Shown here: piece by piece, positions 42,226 through 52,238 of the stretch
How positions within the stretch are numbered: the stretch's first letter is position 1
Layout of the letters: each line of letters opens with the position of its first letter
Assembly (NCBI GenBank): GCA_040766105.1
Contig: JAXGRD010000001.1
Location: 372,001-436,000 of the forward strand
Reading direction: 5' to 3'
Length of the DNA: 64,000 bases
From: JAXGRD01 sp040766105
GTDB lineage: Bacteria; Bacillota; Clostridia; Peptostreptococcales; Anaerovoracaceae
Notes under the pieces: generated by a model
The model's database searches: none
What the model was told of the DNA's origin: nothing
Seen by the model: only the letters and a program-made list of their open reading frames with translations
Translations under genes and position numbers: made by a program

Positions 42226-42237
42226 ACAGGAGAAGAA

Positions 42238-43374
42238 ATGAAACTCATCCACTTATCGGACCTTCACATTGGGAAAAAGGTAAACGAGTTTTCCATGGTG
42301 GAGGATCAAAAGTACATCTTTGGAAAGATCTTGCAGATTATTGAGGCAGAAGCCCCCCAAGGGATTTTGTTGGCGGGGGATATCTACGACAAAACCGTGC
42401 CCTCTGCCGAGGGGGTCAGCCTCTTTGACGATTTCCTCACCCGTCTTTCCCAGAAGAACATCCCCTTGTTCATTATCAGCGGCAACCACGACAGTGCGGA
42501 GCGGCTTTCCTTTGGTGGGAAGATTATGACCAGCAGGCAGGTCTACTTCTCCCCTGTTTTTGGCGGGAAGATAGAGCCCCTTATTCTGGAGGACGAATTC
42601 GGTGAAGTGGCAATCTTCCTCCTTCCCTTCATTAAGCCTGCCCACGTACGAAAAGTGTATCCCGAAAAAGATATGGATTCCTACGAAGATGCAGTCAAAA
42701 CGGTAATAGACGATATGGAGATCTCACCGGACCGTCGGAACGTTTTGGTTGCCCATCAGTTTGTGACAGGGGCTACCACTTGCGAATCGGAGGACATTTC
42801 TCTGGGCGGGACCAACAACATCAGCGGCGACCTGTTTCGGGATTTTGACTATGTGGCATTGGGCCATCTTCACGGACCCCAAACCATGGGAAGGGACACC
42901 CTTCGGTACTGCGGTTCGCCTCTAAAGTACTCCTTTTCCGAAGCCAATCACACCAAGTCCGTTACTGTAGTGGAGCTAAAGGAAAAGTATGACATTGTCG
43001 TTAGAACCATTCCTTTGAAACCACTGCGAGATATGCGGGTAATCAGAGGTGAGTACAACGATATTGCGAACAAATCTTTTTATGATGGGATGAAAACCGA
43101 CGACTACTTCCATATTGTTCTTACAGATGAGGATGACGTGGGGGATGCCCTAGGGAAGTTGCGTTCCATCTATCCCAACATTATGCGCCTCACCTACGAC
43201 AACGCACGTACCCGACAACACCAACAGATAAGGGGACTGGATCAAGGAAGGATGGACAGCCCCATGGACATCCTTGAGGAGTTCTATCGATTGCAGAACA
43301 ATCAACCCATGGATGAAAAACAGAAAAAACTGGCAGCGGAATTGATTGAGAAAATTAAGGGGGAAGATAAATGA
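42238..43374 (+). CDS. sbcD: Exonuclease subunit SbcD (Mre11-like)
   Basis: 378-aa calcineurin-like phosphoesterase, nuclease subunit of SbcCD that cleaves DNA hairpins and double-strand ends. Metal-binding motifs: LSDLHIGKK, GDIYDK, SGNHDSAERL, ALGHLHGPQ. Overlaps sbcC by 4 nt (ATGA). Confidence 0.95.
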   Translation: MKLIHLSDLHIGKKVNEFSMVEDQKYIFGKILQIIEAEAPQGILLAGDIYDKTVPSAEGVSLFDDFLTRLSQKNIPLFIISGNHDSAERLSFGGKIMTSRQVYFSPVFGGKIEPLILEDEFGEVAIFLLPFIKPAHVRKVYPEKDMDSYEDAVKTVIDDMEISPDRRNVLVAHQFVTGATTCESEDISLGGTNNISGDLFRDFDYVALGHLHGPQTMGRDTLRYCGSPLKYSFSEANHTKSVTVVELKEKYDIVVRTIPLKPLRDMRVIRGEYNDIANKSFYDGMKTDDYFHIVLTDEDDVGDALGKLRSIYPNIMRLTYDNARTRQHQQIRGLDQGRMDSPMDILEEFYRLQNNQPMDEKQKKLAAELIEKIKGEDK

Positions 43375-46139
43375 AACCGACAAAGTTGACATTATCCGCC
43401 TTTGGTCCCTATGCAGATAAGACGGTCATCCACCTGGACACCTTGGGAAGATCCGGCATCTACTTGATTACAGGAGATACGGGTGCTGGGAAGACCACCA
43501 TCTTCGACGGTATTTCCTATGCCCTTTACGGAAAGCCCAGTGGAGACAACCGGAGCAACAACATGCTGCGCAGCAAATACGCCAAGGCTGATACCCCTAC
43601 CTACGTGGAGTTGGAGTTCGTCTATAAAGGAAAGGAGTACATCATACGAAGAAATCCCGATTATGAAAGGCCCAAGGCACGAGGCGAGGGAACGACCACC
43701 GAGCCGGCCGGCGGCCATCTGATCTTCCCCGACAGTAGGCAGACCTTGACGAAGCTCAAGGAAATTGACGAAGCGGTGGAAGATATCTTGGGCTTAAAGA
43801 GGGAGCAATTTGCGCAAATTGCCATGATTGCCCAGGGTGATTTCTTGCGATTGCTCCTTGCCAAGACGGAGACCAGACGTGATATTTTTCGCAAGATATT
43901 CAATACTTCCCTCTTTGAAACCTTTCAAAATGAGATGAAACAGAGGACATTGGACTTAGAGCGTGCATATGGGGAAGAAAAACGAAGCATGCTCCAGCAT
44001 GTGAATTCGGTGATTTGGGAAGATGGGGATCCTTTTGGGACATTGATTGGAGAGGCTCAAGCAAATCCAACTTGTAGATCTCTGGAAGAAACCATCGCTC
44101 TGATAGAGCGGATGAACGGGCAGGACAAGGACGATTTGAAGGAGACCCAATTACAGTATAAGGCTGTCGATGAGGACTTACTGGATATTCAAAGTAAAAT
44201 CGGCGAGATGAACCAAGTGAAGAGAGCCGAGGAAAACCTTACCAAGGAAAAAGGATTACTGGAAGTGGAGCTTCCCCTCCTCTCCCAACTGGAGAGCCAA
44301 TACAAGGAAGAGGAGAAAAAGAAGCCGGAAATAGAGGTTGCAAATGCAGCAATTACTACGGCGAGAAATAAGCTGCCCAAGTATGACCGGCTGGAAGGGC
44401 TCAAATCAGACCTAAGGCAGTTGGAGAAGAAATGCCACCAAGAGACCACAGAAATCCAGACACTGGGAAAAGATGCGTTAGAGCGTAAGGAAAGGATTGA
44501 AAAAGAGGAGCTAAAGCTGAAATCCCTGTCCAATGCCCCCTTGGAGAAGAGTCAGTGGGAAACCCGATGTAGCAGGCTATCTGAAGAAAAAGCGGAATTA
44601 CAGGGTTTGCAGAGGGACCTGGATCATCTTGTCCTACAAGAAAAGGAACTCCGTGAAGCACAGAGGGAATACCAAAGTGCAGCAAAGGAATATGAGAAAA
44701 GAGATGAGGCATACGGAAGCTTGGAGAAGCAGTTTTTAGATTCCCAAGCGGGCTTGCTTGCCGGAAGCCTTGTGGATGGAGAAGCCTGTCCCGTTTGCGG
44801 TTCCAAAGATCACCCACTTCCTGCCCAATTGCCGGAAGAAACCCCCTCCCAAGAGACTTTGGAGAAAGAAAAAGCAAGGGTTGCATCTTTGCGAGAAAGT
44901 GCCACCGGAAAAAGCGAGGTGGCCGGTCAGCTTTTGGGGAAGGTGGAGCAGTTACAGAAAAATCTAAGGGACAAGGGAGAGAAGTTACTGGGATCGGCGG
45001 ACAACATCCCGGCTTTGCTTTCGGATAAAATAAAGGATGCGGAGGAAGAGGAGAAATCTGCAAGGGAAGCACTGCAGGCGGCAGAGAAGAAACTTGCAGA
45101 AAAAACGGAGCTGGAGCACCATCTTCCCAAGGATAAGGAAGCCTTTGATCAATTGGCGGAGGTGTTGGAAGAAAAGAGAAGATCCCTGCTCCAAAGGGAA
45201 AGCCGCATGGATGCAATGAAACCGCAGATTCGTGAAGAACAGAAAGATCTTCCCCATTCCGGCAAGGAAGAAGCCGAGGCGGAAATCAGATCCATGGAGG
45301 CGGAAAAGCGAACCATGGAAGAAGCCCTTCGCCTAGCAGAAAAAGCCTATGATGATGCACAAAGGAAAATCGATGAGCGAAAGGCGGCCATCACCACTTT
45401 GGAAAATCAGCTTGCCAATCGAGAGGAGATAGATGAAGAGGCGATTCTCTTGGAAAAGGATGACCTACAGGCGAAGAAAGTAGAATTGAACAAGAGACGC
45501 AGCACCTTGGAAACACGGTACGATGGAAACCGAAGAGTGCTTGAAAAAATCGGGGAGAAGCGAGAAGAAATCGCCAATGTGGAAGAGGAATTGAGATGGG
45601 TCAAGGCACTGTCCGATACGGTCAACGGCAAACTATCCGAAAAAGGAAAGGTCATGTTGGAGACTTACGTGCAGATGACCTACTTTGACAGAATTATTGT
45701 CAGGGCAAACAATCGCTTTATGAGGATGAGCGATGGACAGTATGAGTTGAAACGTCGAGAAACTACGGATAATAAACAGAGCCAGAGCGGCCTGGAGTTG
45801 GATGTTGTGGATCACTACAACGGGACGGATCGAAGTGTGGCCTCCTTGTCGGGAGGAGAGTCCTTTATGGCTTCTTTATCCTTGGCTCTCGGCTTGTCCG
45901 AGGAGATACAGGCGTCCGCAGGGGGTGTGCAACTGGATACCATGTTTGTGGATGAGGGGTTTGGATCATTGGATGAGTCCTCTTTGGATCTGGCCATGCG
46001 GTCCCTGCAAGATCTGTCGGATGGCAATCGATTGGTGGGCATCATTTCCCATGTAGGTGAGTTGAAAGAGCGTATCGATAAGCAAATCGTAGTGACGAAG
46101 ATGAAGTCCGGGGGTAGCAAAGTGGAGATTGTTACATGA
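43371..46139 (+). CDS. sbcC: Exonuclease subunit SbcC (Rad50-like)
   Basis: 922 aa. Walker A GDTGAGKTTIFDGISYALYG near residue 35; two long coiled coils; zinc hook CPVC near residue 471 (EACPVCGSKDHPLPAQ); signature SLSGGESFMASLSLALGL and Walker B TMFVDEGFGSLDE at the C-terminus. ATPase that clamps DNA for SbcD. A little shorter than E. coli SbcC (~1050 aa). The stop overlaps the next start (ATGA). Confidence 0.95.
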   Translation: MKPTKLTLSAFGPYADKTVIHLDTLGRSGIYLITGDTGAGKTTIFDGISYALYGKPSGDNRSNNMLRSKYAKADTPTYVELEFVYKGKEYIIRRNPDYERPKARGEGTTTEPAGGHLIFPDSRQTLTKLKEIDEAVEDILGLKREQFAQIAMIAQGDFLRLLLAKTETRRDIFRKIFNTSLFETFQNEMKQRTLDLERAYGEEKRSMLQHVNSVIWEDGDPFGTLIGEAQANPTCRSLEETIALIERMNGQDKDDLKETQLQYKAVDEDLLDIQSKIGEMNQVKRAEENLTKEKGLLEVELPLLSQLESQYKEEEKKKPEIEVANAAITTARNKLPKYDRLEGLKSDLRQLEKKCHQETTEIQTLGKDALERKERIEKEELKLKSLSNAPLEKSQWETRCSRLSEEKAELQGLQRDLDHLVLQEKELREAQREYQSAAKEYEKRDEAYGSLEKQFLDSQAGLLAGSLVDGEACPVCGSKDHPLPAQLPEETPSQETLEKEKARVASLRESATGKSEVAGQLLGKVEQLQKNLRDKGEKLLGSADNIPALLSDKIKDAEEEEKSAREALQAAEKKLAEKTELEHHLPKDKEAFDQLAEVLEEKRRSLLQRESRMDAMKPQIREEQKDLPHSGKEEAEAEIRSMEAEKRTMEEALRLAEKAYDDAQRKIDERKAAITTLENQLANREEIDEEAILLEKDDLQAKKVELNKRRSTLETRYDGNRRVLEKIGEKREEIANVEEELRWVKALSDTVNGKLSEKGKVMLETYVQMTYFDRIIVRANNRFMRMSDGQYELKRRETTDNKQSQSGLELDVVDHYNGTDRSVASLSGGESFMASLSLALGLSEEIQASAGGVQLDTMFVDEGFGSLDESSLDLAMRSLQDLSDGNRLVGIISHVGELKERIDKQIVVTKMKSGGSKVEIVT

Positions 46140-46615
46140 ACAAAGAAGACAAATATATCATAAGAGAAATGCGCCCGGAAGAATACCCTGCCTTGGAAGA
46201 CTTTTTATATCAGGCAACCTATGTGACGGAAGGGGATGCCCCGCCTACCAGTATGATACTGAAGTCCGTGCTGCGAACCTATATTTCCGATTTCGGAGAA
46301 AAGGAGGGGGACCTCTCCCTAGTAGCGGTTGTAGGCGACCGCATCATTGGAGCCGTTTGGATGCGAATTACGGACTACGGACAGACCCGCGGTCCCGTAC
46401 CTTCTATTTCTATGTCAGTCCTGGAGGACTACAGAGGCTTTCGTGTGGGGACGGACCTCATGAAAGCAATGTTGACCTTACTAAAGGACAAGGGCTACGG
46501 CCAAGTTGCACTGTCCGTGCAAAAGAATAACAGTGCCATTGGGATGTACGAGAGATTGGGATTTGAAGTACATCGTGAGTACGAGGAAGATTATGTAATG
46601 ATATGCTACCTCTGA
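46136..46615 (+). CDS. GNAT acetyltransferase
   Basis: 159 aa. EDYRGFRVGTDLMKAMLTL is the acetyl-CoA-binding motif (divergent P-loop RGFRVG) and QVALSVQKNNSAIGMYERLGFEV is the closing motif. Translationally coupled to sbcC by a 4-nt overlap. Substrate unknown. The last 10 nt overlap the convergent transporter gene. Confidence 0.87.
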   Translation: MNKEDKYIIREMRPEEYPALEDFLYQATYVTEGDAPPTSMILKSVLRTYISDFGEKEGDLSLVAVVGDRIIGAVWMRITDYGQTRGPVPSISMSVLEDYRGFRVGTDLMKAMLTLLKDKGYGQVALSVQKNNSAIGMYERLGFEVHREYEEDYVMICYL

Positions 46616-47475
46616 AATCGGTAGACCACAAAGGAACCTGCCAGAACCAAGGCAATCCCCACATAGGAGTTCCACGAGAGGACTTCTCCCAAGAAGACAT
46701 AGCCTAACAGGATGGAGAAGACAATACCCGAGTAGTTGTAGATACTGATCTCTGCCGCGGGCGCCATGCGATAGGAGTAGGTAAGGGTGATTTGCCCGAA
46801 GCCGCCCAAAACGCCGATGAGGACCAACTGAAAGAAGGTGACCGGATCGGGAATGACAAACTTGTCGTAGATAAAGGGGATGGTTGCCAAGACGCAAAAG
46901 GCGGAAAAGTGGAAGATGATGGTCATTCCGTCTACCTTGTTCTTGAAATATGCCAAAAGGGTATAGGAAACACTGGAAAACAGTGCGCATGCCAAGGCCA
47001 TGAAGAGGGGCAAGAGGTTGGATGTCCAAGCGGGGTTGGCCACAAAGACCGCCCCGGCAAAGGCGAGAAGCAATGCAATGACCACCGGCTTCTTGATGGG
47101 CTCCTTCAAAAAAATGGCTGCCCATAGGGCAATGAGAAAGGGGGAAAGCTTCATCAAAGTGGTCACATCTCCCTGATTGGCATTTGCCGATGCGTAGAAC
47201 ATGGCAATCAATCCTGCAAAACCGAAGGAAGAACGCATGAATAGGAGCGGCTGGTGCTTCCAGGCACCAAAGTAGCCTCCTTTTTGTTTTGTGATAATCA
47301 CGAAGCTGATAAACAGGGAAACAATATTACGGAAAAAAACCTGTTCCATGAGGGGCACGGAAAGGCTGGATTCCTTGATTGCAATCTGCATGGCAGAAAA
47401 CAAAAAAGCAGAAAGAAGCATGAGAATCACGCCTTCTTGCTTTTTTGTGAACTTCTTTTCTCTGATTTCCTGCAT
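46606..47475 (-). CDS. EamA/DMT-family transporter
   Basis: 289 aa from ATG 47475 (MQEIREKKFTKKQ); an open extension to 47520 exists but adds a non-membrane segment with no ribosome binding site. Ten TM helices in two EamA repeats (GVILMLLSAFLFSAMQIAIKE... and LPLFMALACALFSSVSYTLL...). Only ~30% or less similar by eye to the other DMT protein in this window. Substrate unknown. Confidence 0.85.
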   Translation of the reverse strand: MQEIREKKFTKKQEGVILMLLSAFLFSAMQIAIKESSLSVPLMEQVFFRNIVSLFISFVIITKQKGGYFGAWKHQPLLFMRSSFGFAGLIAMFYASANANQGDVTTLMKLSPFLIALWAAIFLKEPIKKPVVIALLLAFAGAVFVANPAWTSNLLPLFMALACALFSSVSYTLLAYFKNKVDGMTIIFHFSAFCVLATIPFIYDKFVIPDPVTFFQLVLIGVLGGFGQITLTYSYRMAPAAEISIYNYSGIVFSILLGYVFLGEVLSWNSYVGIALVLAGSFVVYRFQR

Positions 47476-47537
47476 GCCCCCATTGTACCCCCTCTCCTCT
47501 CGGACTGCAACCACAGCCAAAAAGTTTGGTCACCGGA

Positions 47538-47590
47538 AATGCTGACAGTTGGGACATAAAACATGTCATTTGTCAGCATTTTCGATGTCC
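47538..47590. other. Structured intergenic element between transporter and leuB
   Basis: AAATGCTGAC (47538-47547) pairs perfectly with GTCAGCATTT (47573-47582), enclosing a GACAT...ATGTC hairpin; GGACAT (47553-47558) can alternatively pair with ATGTCC (47585-47590). No coding sequence. No known RNA family is recognised. Confidence 0.45.
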
Positions 47591-47624
47591 AAAGAAGAGA
47601 ATAGATTGGGAATAGTTATTCCCA

Positions 47625-47657
47625 CTAAAAAGCCTGCTCCAATGACAGGAGCAGGCT
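47625..47657 (-). terminator. Terminator of the leu operon
   Basis: AGCCTGCTCC (47631-47640)/GGAGCAGGCT (47648-47657), a perfect 10-bp stem with a 7-nt loop, followed on the minus strand by TTTT (47630-47627). Lies just after the leuB stop. Confidence 0.88.
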
Positions 47658-47663
47658 TGAGAT

Positions 47664-48734
47664 TTAAAGTGCCTCTCTAATCAGTTGGCCGGCTTTCTCC
47701 GTGCCCACTTGATTTCCACCGTTTTTCATCAGATCCGGGGTGCGGTAGCCGTCTGCCAGCACCTTTTTGATGGCGGCTTCGATGTTGTCCGCCTCTTCCT
47801 TCAAGCCGAAGGAGTAGCGAAGCATCATGGCTACGGACAAGATGGTGGCCATGGGGTTGGCCTTGTCTTGACCGGCGATGTCCGGTGCACTGCCGTGGAC
47901 CGGTTCGTACATGCCGAAGTTCCCTGTGGCCAGACTGGCGGAGGGGAGCATACCGATGGATCCGGTTACCTGACTGGCTTCATCGGAGAGAATGTCGCCG
48001 AAGATATTACCTGTAACGATGACGTCAAACTGCTTTGGGTTGAGCACCATTTGCATGGCGGCATTGTCCACATAGAGGTGATTCAGCTCCACATCGGGAT
48101 AATCCTTGGCCACCTCAGAAACGACTCTTCTCCAGAGACGGGAGCTTTCCAAAACGTTGGCCTTGTCCACACTGGTCACCTTCTTGTTTCTCTTGCGAGC
48201 CATGTCAAAGGCAACAACGGCAATTCGCTCTACCTCTCCTTCGGAATATTGCTCCACATCGTAGGCAGCCAGACCCATGTCGGTCTGCTTGAAGCCTCTC
48301 TCGCCAAAGTAGATGCCCCCGGTCAACTCTCGGACCACTAGGATATCCAAACCACCTGCAACGATTTCCGGCTTGAGAGGACAGGCATCCGCCAATTCGT
48401 CAAAGAGAATGGCCGGTCTCAGGTTGGCAAAGAGTCCCAGCTCTTGGCGCAGACCCAGGAGGGCCTTTTCCGGTCGCTCTTCTCCGGGAAGATTATCCCA
48501 CTTGGGACCGCCCACTGCACCCAGCAATACCGCATCGGATTGCTTGCAGATATCTATAGTTTCCTGAGGGAGGGCAACGCCCTTAGCATCGATGGCGCAG
48601 CCTCCGGCAAGGACTTCCAAGTACTTAAAGGTATGTCCGTACTTTTCACCAATTTTGTCCAAAACCCCTTGGGCTTCTCGAACCACTTCCGGTCCGATTC
48701 CGTCTCCCGGTATGGTTGCTATACTGTAATTCAT
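47664..48734 (-). CDS. leuB: 3-isopropylmalate dehydrogenase
   Basis: 356 aa. Oxidative decarboxylation step in leucine synthesis. Motifs: GDGIGPEVV, the substrate-binding loop region LRQELGLFANLRP, VDKANVLESSRLWR and GSAPDIAGQDKANPMATILS. Last gene of leuACDB; starts right after leuD. Confidence 0.96.
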   Translation of the reverse strand: MNYSIATIPGDGIGPEVVREAQGVLDKIGEKYGHTFKYLEVLAGGCAIDAKGVALPQETIDICKQSDAVLLGAVGGPKWDNLPGEERPEKALLGLRQELGLFANLRPAILFDELADACPLKPEIVAGGLDILVVRELTGGIYFGERGFKQTDMGLAAYDVEQYSEGEVERIAVVAFDMARKRNKKVTSVDKANVLESSRLWRRVVSEVAKDYPDVELNHLYVDNAAMQMVLNPKQFDVIVTGNIFGDILSDEASQVTGSIGMLPSASLATGNFGMYEPVHGSAPDIAGQDKANPMATILSVAMMLRYSFGLKEEADNIEAAIKKVLADGYRTPDLMKNGGNQVGTEKAGQLIREAL

Positions 48735-48736
48735 GT

Positions 48737-49237
48737 CTATTTCTCCCCTTTCGCCTTCTTTTGAATGCTCTTTAGCAAGCCGCCTGCATGGATGATTTCG
48801 TTGATGAAATCAGGGAAAGGAAGGGCTTGATACGTTTCGTTCTTGGTAATATTGGTAATGACACCCGTGGAAAAGTCCACGGAAACCTCGTCTCCGTCTT
48901 CAATCTTCTTGCTGGCCTCTTCACACTCCAAAATCGGGAAACCGATGTTAATGGAATTTCGGTAGAAGATCCTTGCAAAGGTTCCGGCGATGAGACAGCT
49001 AATGCCGCTTGCCTTTATGGACACGGGAGCATGTTCTCTGGAAGAACCGCAACCGAAGTTCTCGCCTCCTACCATTATGTCTCCCGGCTTTACCTTCTTC
49101 ACGAAATCCGGATCGATATCCTCCATACAGTGGCTCGCCAGCTCCAGAGGATCCTGTGTATTCAAACATCTTGCGGGGATGATTACGTCCGTATCCACAT
49201 TGTCCCCATATCTATGTACGCGTCCTTTTACTTCCAT
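48737..49237 (-). CDS. leuD: 3-isopropylmalate dehydratase small subunit
   Basis: 166 aa, the short bacterial/archaeal-type LeuD that pairs with the ~420-aa LeuC. The swivel-domain signature ENFGCGSSREHAP is around residue 60. GGAGG precedes ATG 49237. Confidence 0.95.
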   Translation of the reverse strand: MEVKGRVHRYGDNVDTDVIIPARCLNTQDPLELASHCMEDIDPDFVKKVKPGDIMVGGENFGCGSSREHAPVSIKASGISCLIAGTFARIFYRNSINIGFPILECEEASKKIEDGDEVSVDFSTGVITNITKNETYQALPFPDFINEIIHAGGLLKSIQKKAKGEK

Positions 49238-49238
49238 T

Positions 49239-50492
49239 TTACTTTCCTCCTGCTATCTTCCCGGCTATGGCACTGCTTGCCGCAACTTGCGGACTTGCCA
49301 GATACACTTCGCTCTTTACATGACCCATTCTTCCTACAAAGTTTCTGTTGGTGGTAGCGACACAGCGTTCTCCTGCCGCCAAGATTCCCATGTGGCCACC
49401 CAGACAGGGGCCACAGGTGGGCGTACTTACCACACAGCCTGCATTGATAAAGGTCTCCAAGTACCCTCTCTTGATGCATTCCATGTAGATTTCCTGTGTG
49501 GCAGGAATGATGATGGCGCGCACGTTGGGGTGGATGGTCTTACCCTTCATGATGTCCGCCGCTGCCTGCATGTCAGAAAGTCTGCCGTTGGTGCAGGAGC
49601 CGATGACCACTTGATCGATGGGAATGTCTCCGATTTCGTCCATGGTCTTTGTGTTCTCGGGAAGATGAGGGAAGGCCACGGTCTGCTTGATGCTGTCCAG
49701 CTTAATGAAATATGTCTTTTCGTATTCCGCGTCTTCGTCCGGTTCGTAAGAGGTGAATTCTCTGTTTAGGCGACCCTTCAGATATTCCCTGGTTACATCG
49801 TCTACGGGGAAGATTCCGTTCTTCGCGCCGGCTTCAATGGCCATGTTGGCGATGCACAATCTGTCGTCGATGGTCAAGTTGGCAACACCGTCACCTACAA
49901 ACTCCATGGACTTGTACAGGGCTCCGTCCACTCCCAACATCCCGATGATGTGTAGAATGACATCCTTGCCGCTGACACCCTCTTGCAGTTTTCCAACCAA
50001 GTGGAAGCGGAGAGCCGAAGGAACTTTGAACCAAGCTTCCCCCGTTGCCATTCCGGCTGCAACGTCTGTACTGCCTACGCCCGTGCTGAAGGCGCCCAAG
50101 GCACCGTAGGTACAAGTGTGGGAATCGGCGCCGATGATGGCGTCTCCCGGTGCGATGAGTCCCTTTTCCGGGAGCAAAGCGTGTTCGATGCCCATGTTTC
50201 CTACATCATAGAAGTTGTCCAAGTTAAACTGCTTGGCAAAGGTGCGGCACTGCTTGCACTGCTCCGCGGACTTGATGTCCTTGTTGGGCGTAAAGTGGTC
50301 CATGACGAGAGAAACCTTGCTCTTGTCGAAGACGTCCTCAAAGCCTGCCTTTTCAAACTCGTTGATGGATACCGGCCCGGTAATATCGTTGGCTAGGACC
50401 ATATCCAGCTTGGCATTTACCAACTGGCCCGCAACGACGGAATCCAATCCCGCGTGGGCAGCCAGTATCTTTTGTGTCATTGTCATTCCCAT
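49239..50492 (-). CDS. leuC: 3-isopropylmalate dehydratase large subunit
   Basis: 417 aa, aconitase-family [4Fe-4S] enzyme isomerising 2- to 3-isopropylmalate. Cluster ligands are seen in VVIGSCTNGRLSD and TPTCGPCLGG (CxxC); DSHTCTYGALGAF is the substrate-side motif. The length is that of the shorter LeuC type, consistent with the 166-aa LeuD. Start ATG 50492 follows GGAGG by 8 nt. Confidence 0.96.
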   Translation of the reverse strand: MGMTMTQKILAAHAGLDSVVAGQLVNAKLDMVLANDITGPVSINEFEKAGFEDVFDKSKVSLVMDHFTPNKDIKSAEQCKQCRTFAKQFNLDNFYDVGNMGIEHALLPEKGLIAPGDAIIGADSHTCTYGALGAFSTGVGSTDVAAGMATGEAWFKVPSALRFHLVGKLQEGVSGKDVILHIIGMLGVDGALYKSMEFVGDGVANLTIDDRLCIANMAIEAGAKNGIFPVDDVTREYLKGRLNREFTSYEPDEDAEYEKTYFIKLDSIKQTVAFPHLPENTKTMDEIGDIPIDQVVIGSCTNGRLSDMQAAADIMKGKTIHPNVRAIIIPATQEIYMECIKRGYLETFINAGCVVSTPTCGPCLGGHMGILAAGERCVATTNRNFVGRMGHVKSEVYLASPQVAASSAIAGKIAGGK

Positions 50493-50507
50493 GTTTTCTT
50501 CCTCCTG

Positions 50508-52208
50508 TTATTCTACAAAATGGCTGATGTGATTTAAGCGGTTGATGGCGCTCACCAGCGCATTGATGGATGCAAAAATGATGTCGTCGTGAAGACCTAC
50601 GCCCCAGTAGAGCCAGCCGTTCTTATCGGAAATGGCCACATAGGCGGCTGCTCTGGAGTCAGACTGGGATTCCAGTGCGTGCTCCTGGTAGGTCACAAAG
50701 TCGTACTCAAATTCGTAAGGGCTTTGGCGCAGGGCCTCTGCCACCGCGTCCAATCGACCGTTTCCGCTTCCCTTCAAATGATAGGACTTGCCTGAGATGT
50801 CCACATCGATGTCCACCTCCATGCGGTTGTTGGTCTTAAAATCAGCGTGGCGCTTGAACCTGGCATCGGTAATGTCGATGGGTTCAAAGAAGTTGATGTA
50901 TTCCTCGTCAAAGATATCGAAAATCTCATCGGGCGTCAATTCTTTGTGTTCCTTGTCGGAAATGCCCTTGATTAGGTAGCCCACCTCTTCTCGCATCTTG
51001 GCAGGAAGTGTGTATCCGAAGTTTTGCTCCAAGATATACGCCACACCGCCCTTGCCCGACTGGCTGTTGATGCGGATGACATCGGCTTCGTACTCTCTTC
51101 CCAAATCCGTAGGATCAACGGGAAGATATGGCACGTTCCAACGGTCTACCATCTTTTCCTTTCGATAGTTCATGCCCTTGGCAATGGCATCCTGGTGGGA
51201 GCCGGAGAAGGCTGCAAAGACCAACTGTCCGCCGTATGGCTGCCTTGGATGGACCTGCAGACCTGTAAACTTCTCATACATTTCCACCATGCGAGGCATG
51301 TCGGAAAAGTCCAACTTGGGATCCACACCGTGGGTGTACAGATTCATCCCCAAGGTGACGATATCCACGTTTCCGGTTCTCTCCCCGTTTCCGAAGAGCG
51401 TTCCTTCGATGCGGTCTCCTCCCGCCAAGATTCCCAGCTCAGCATCGGCAACCCCGGTTCCCCTGTCGTTGTGGGGGTGGAGGGAGATCAACACGCTGTC
51501 CCTTCTGTGGAGGATGCGGTTCATGTATTCAATTTGCGACGCATAGACGTGGGGCATGGACATCTGTACCGTACTGGGAAGATTGATGATCACCTTCTTG
51601 TCCGGTGTAGGTTCCCATACATCGATGATGGCGTTGCAAACTTCTGCTGCATATTCCGGCTCTGTGCCGGTGAAGCTCTCGGGGGAATACTGGAAACGGA
51701 AATTGGTTTCCTTGTTCTCGGAGGCGTATTTCTTAATGAGCTTGGCGCCTTTGACGGCAATTTCCTTGATTTCTTCCTTGGAAGATCGGAATACCTGTTC
51801 CCGCTGTGCAACCGAAGTGGAGTTATACAGATGAACGATGGCATTCTTGCACCCCTTCAAAGATTCAAAAGTCTTCTTTATAATATGCTCTCTGGATTGG
51901 GTCAAAACCTGAACGAATACATCGTCGGGAATCATGTCCTTTTCGATGAGGGTTCGAAGCAGTTCGTATTCGGTTTCCGAAGCGGCGGGAAAGCCAACTT
52001 CGATTTCCTTAAAACCAACCTCTACCAGATATGTAAAGAACTCCAATTTTTCTTCCAGAGACATGGGCACGATGAGCGCCTGATTTCCGTCTCGCAGGTC
52101 AACACTGCACCAGATGGGCGCCTTTTCTATGTGATCCTTCTTTGCCCAGTCCATGGTTGGCTCGGGTGGCATATAATATCCTACTTGATACTTTTCGTGA
52201 TTCTTCAT
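50508..52208 (-). CDS. leuA: 2-isopropylmalate synthase (long form)
   Basis: 566 aa. First committed step of leucine synthesis. The catalytic HMGL-like barrel has VDLRDGNQAL and metal-binding SLHPHNDRGTGV; a C-terminal LeuA dimer/allosteric domain (~430-566) senses leucine in the family. N-terminus MKNHEKYQVGYYMPPEP marks the LeuA2-like subgroup shared with actinobacteria and some Clostridia. Ribosome binding site GAAAGGA. Controlled by an upstream T-box. Confidence 0.95.
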   Translation of the reverse strand: MKNHEKYQVGYYMPPEPTMDWAKKDHIEKAPIWCSVDLRDGNQALIVPMSLEEKLEFFTYLVEVGFKEIEVGFPAASETEYELLRTLIEKDMIPDDVFVQVLTQSREHIIKKTFESLKGCKNAIVHLYNSTSVAQREQVFRSSKEEIKEIAVKGAKLIKKYASENKETNFRFQYSPESFTGTEPEYAAEVCNAIIDVWEPTPDKKVIINLPSTVQMSMPHVYASQIEYMNRILHRRDSVLISLHPHNDRGTGVADAELGILAGGDRIEGTLFGNGERTGNVDIVTLGMNLYTHGVDPKLDFSDMPRMVEMYEKFTGLQVHPRQPYGGQLVFAAFSGSHQDAIAKGMNYRKEKMVDRWNVPYLPVDPTDLGREYEADVIRINSQSGKGGVAYILEQNFGYTLPAKMREEVGYLIKGISDKEHKELTPDEIFDIFDEEYINFFEPIDITDARFKRHADFKTNNRMEVDIDVDISGKSYHLKGSGNGRLDAVAEALRQSPYEFEYDFVTYQEHALESQSDSRAAAYVAISDKNGWLYWGVGLHDDIIFASINALVSAINRLNHISHFVE

Positions 52209-52238
52209 TGATTGATCCTTTCTCTTCTCGATACCTAC

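Noticed and set aside
51024..52211. 395-codon open frame on the plus strand opposite leuA
   Set aside because: Exact antisense of a well-conserved gene, no ribosome binding site, no recognisable protein; an open shadow frame.
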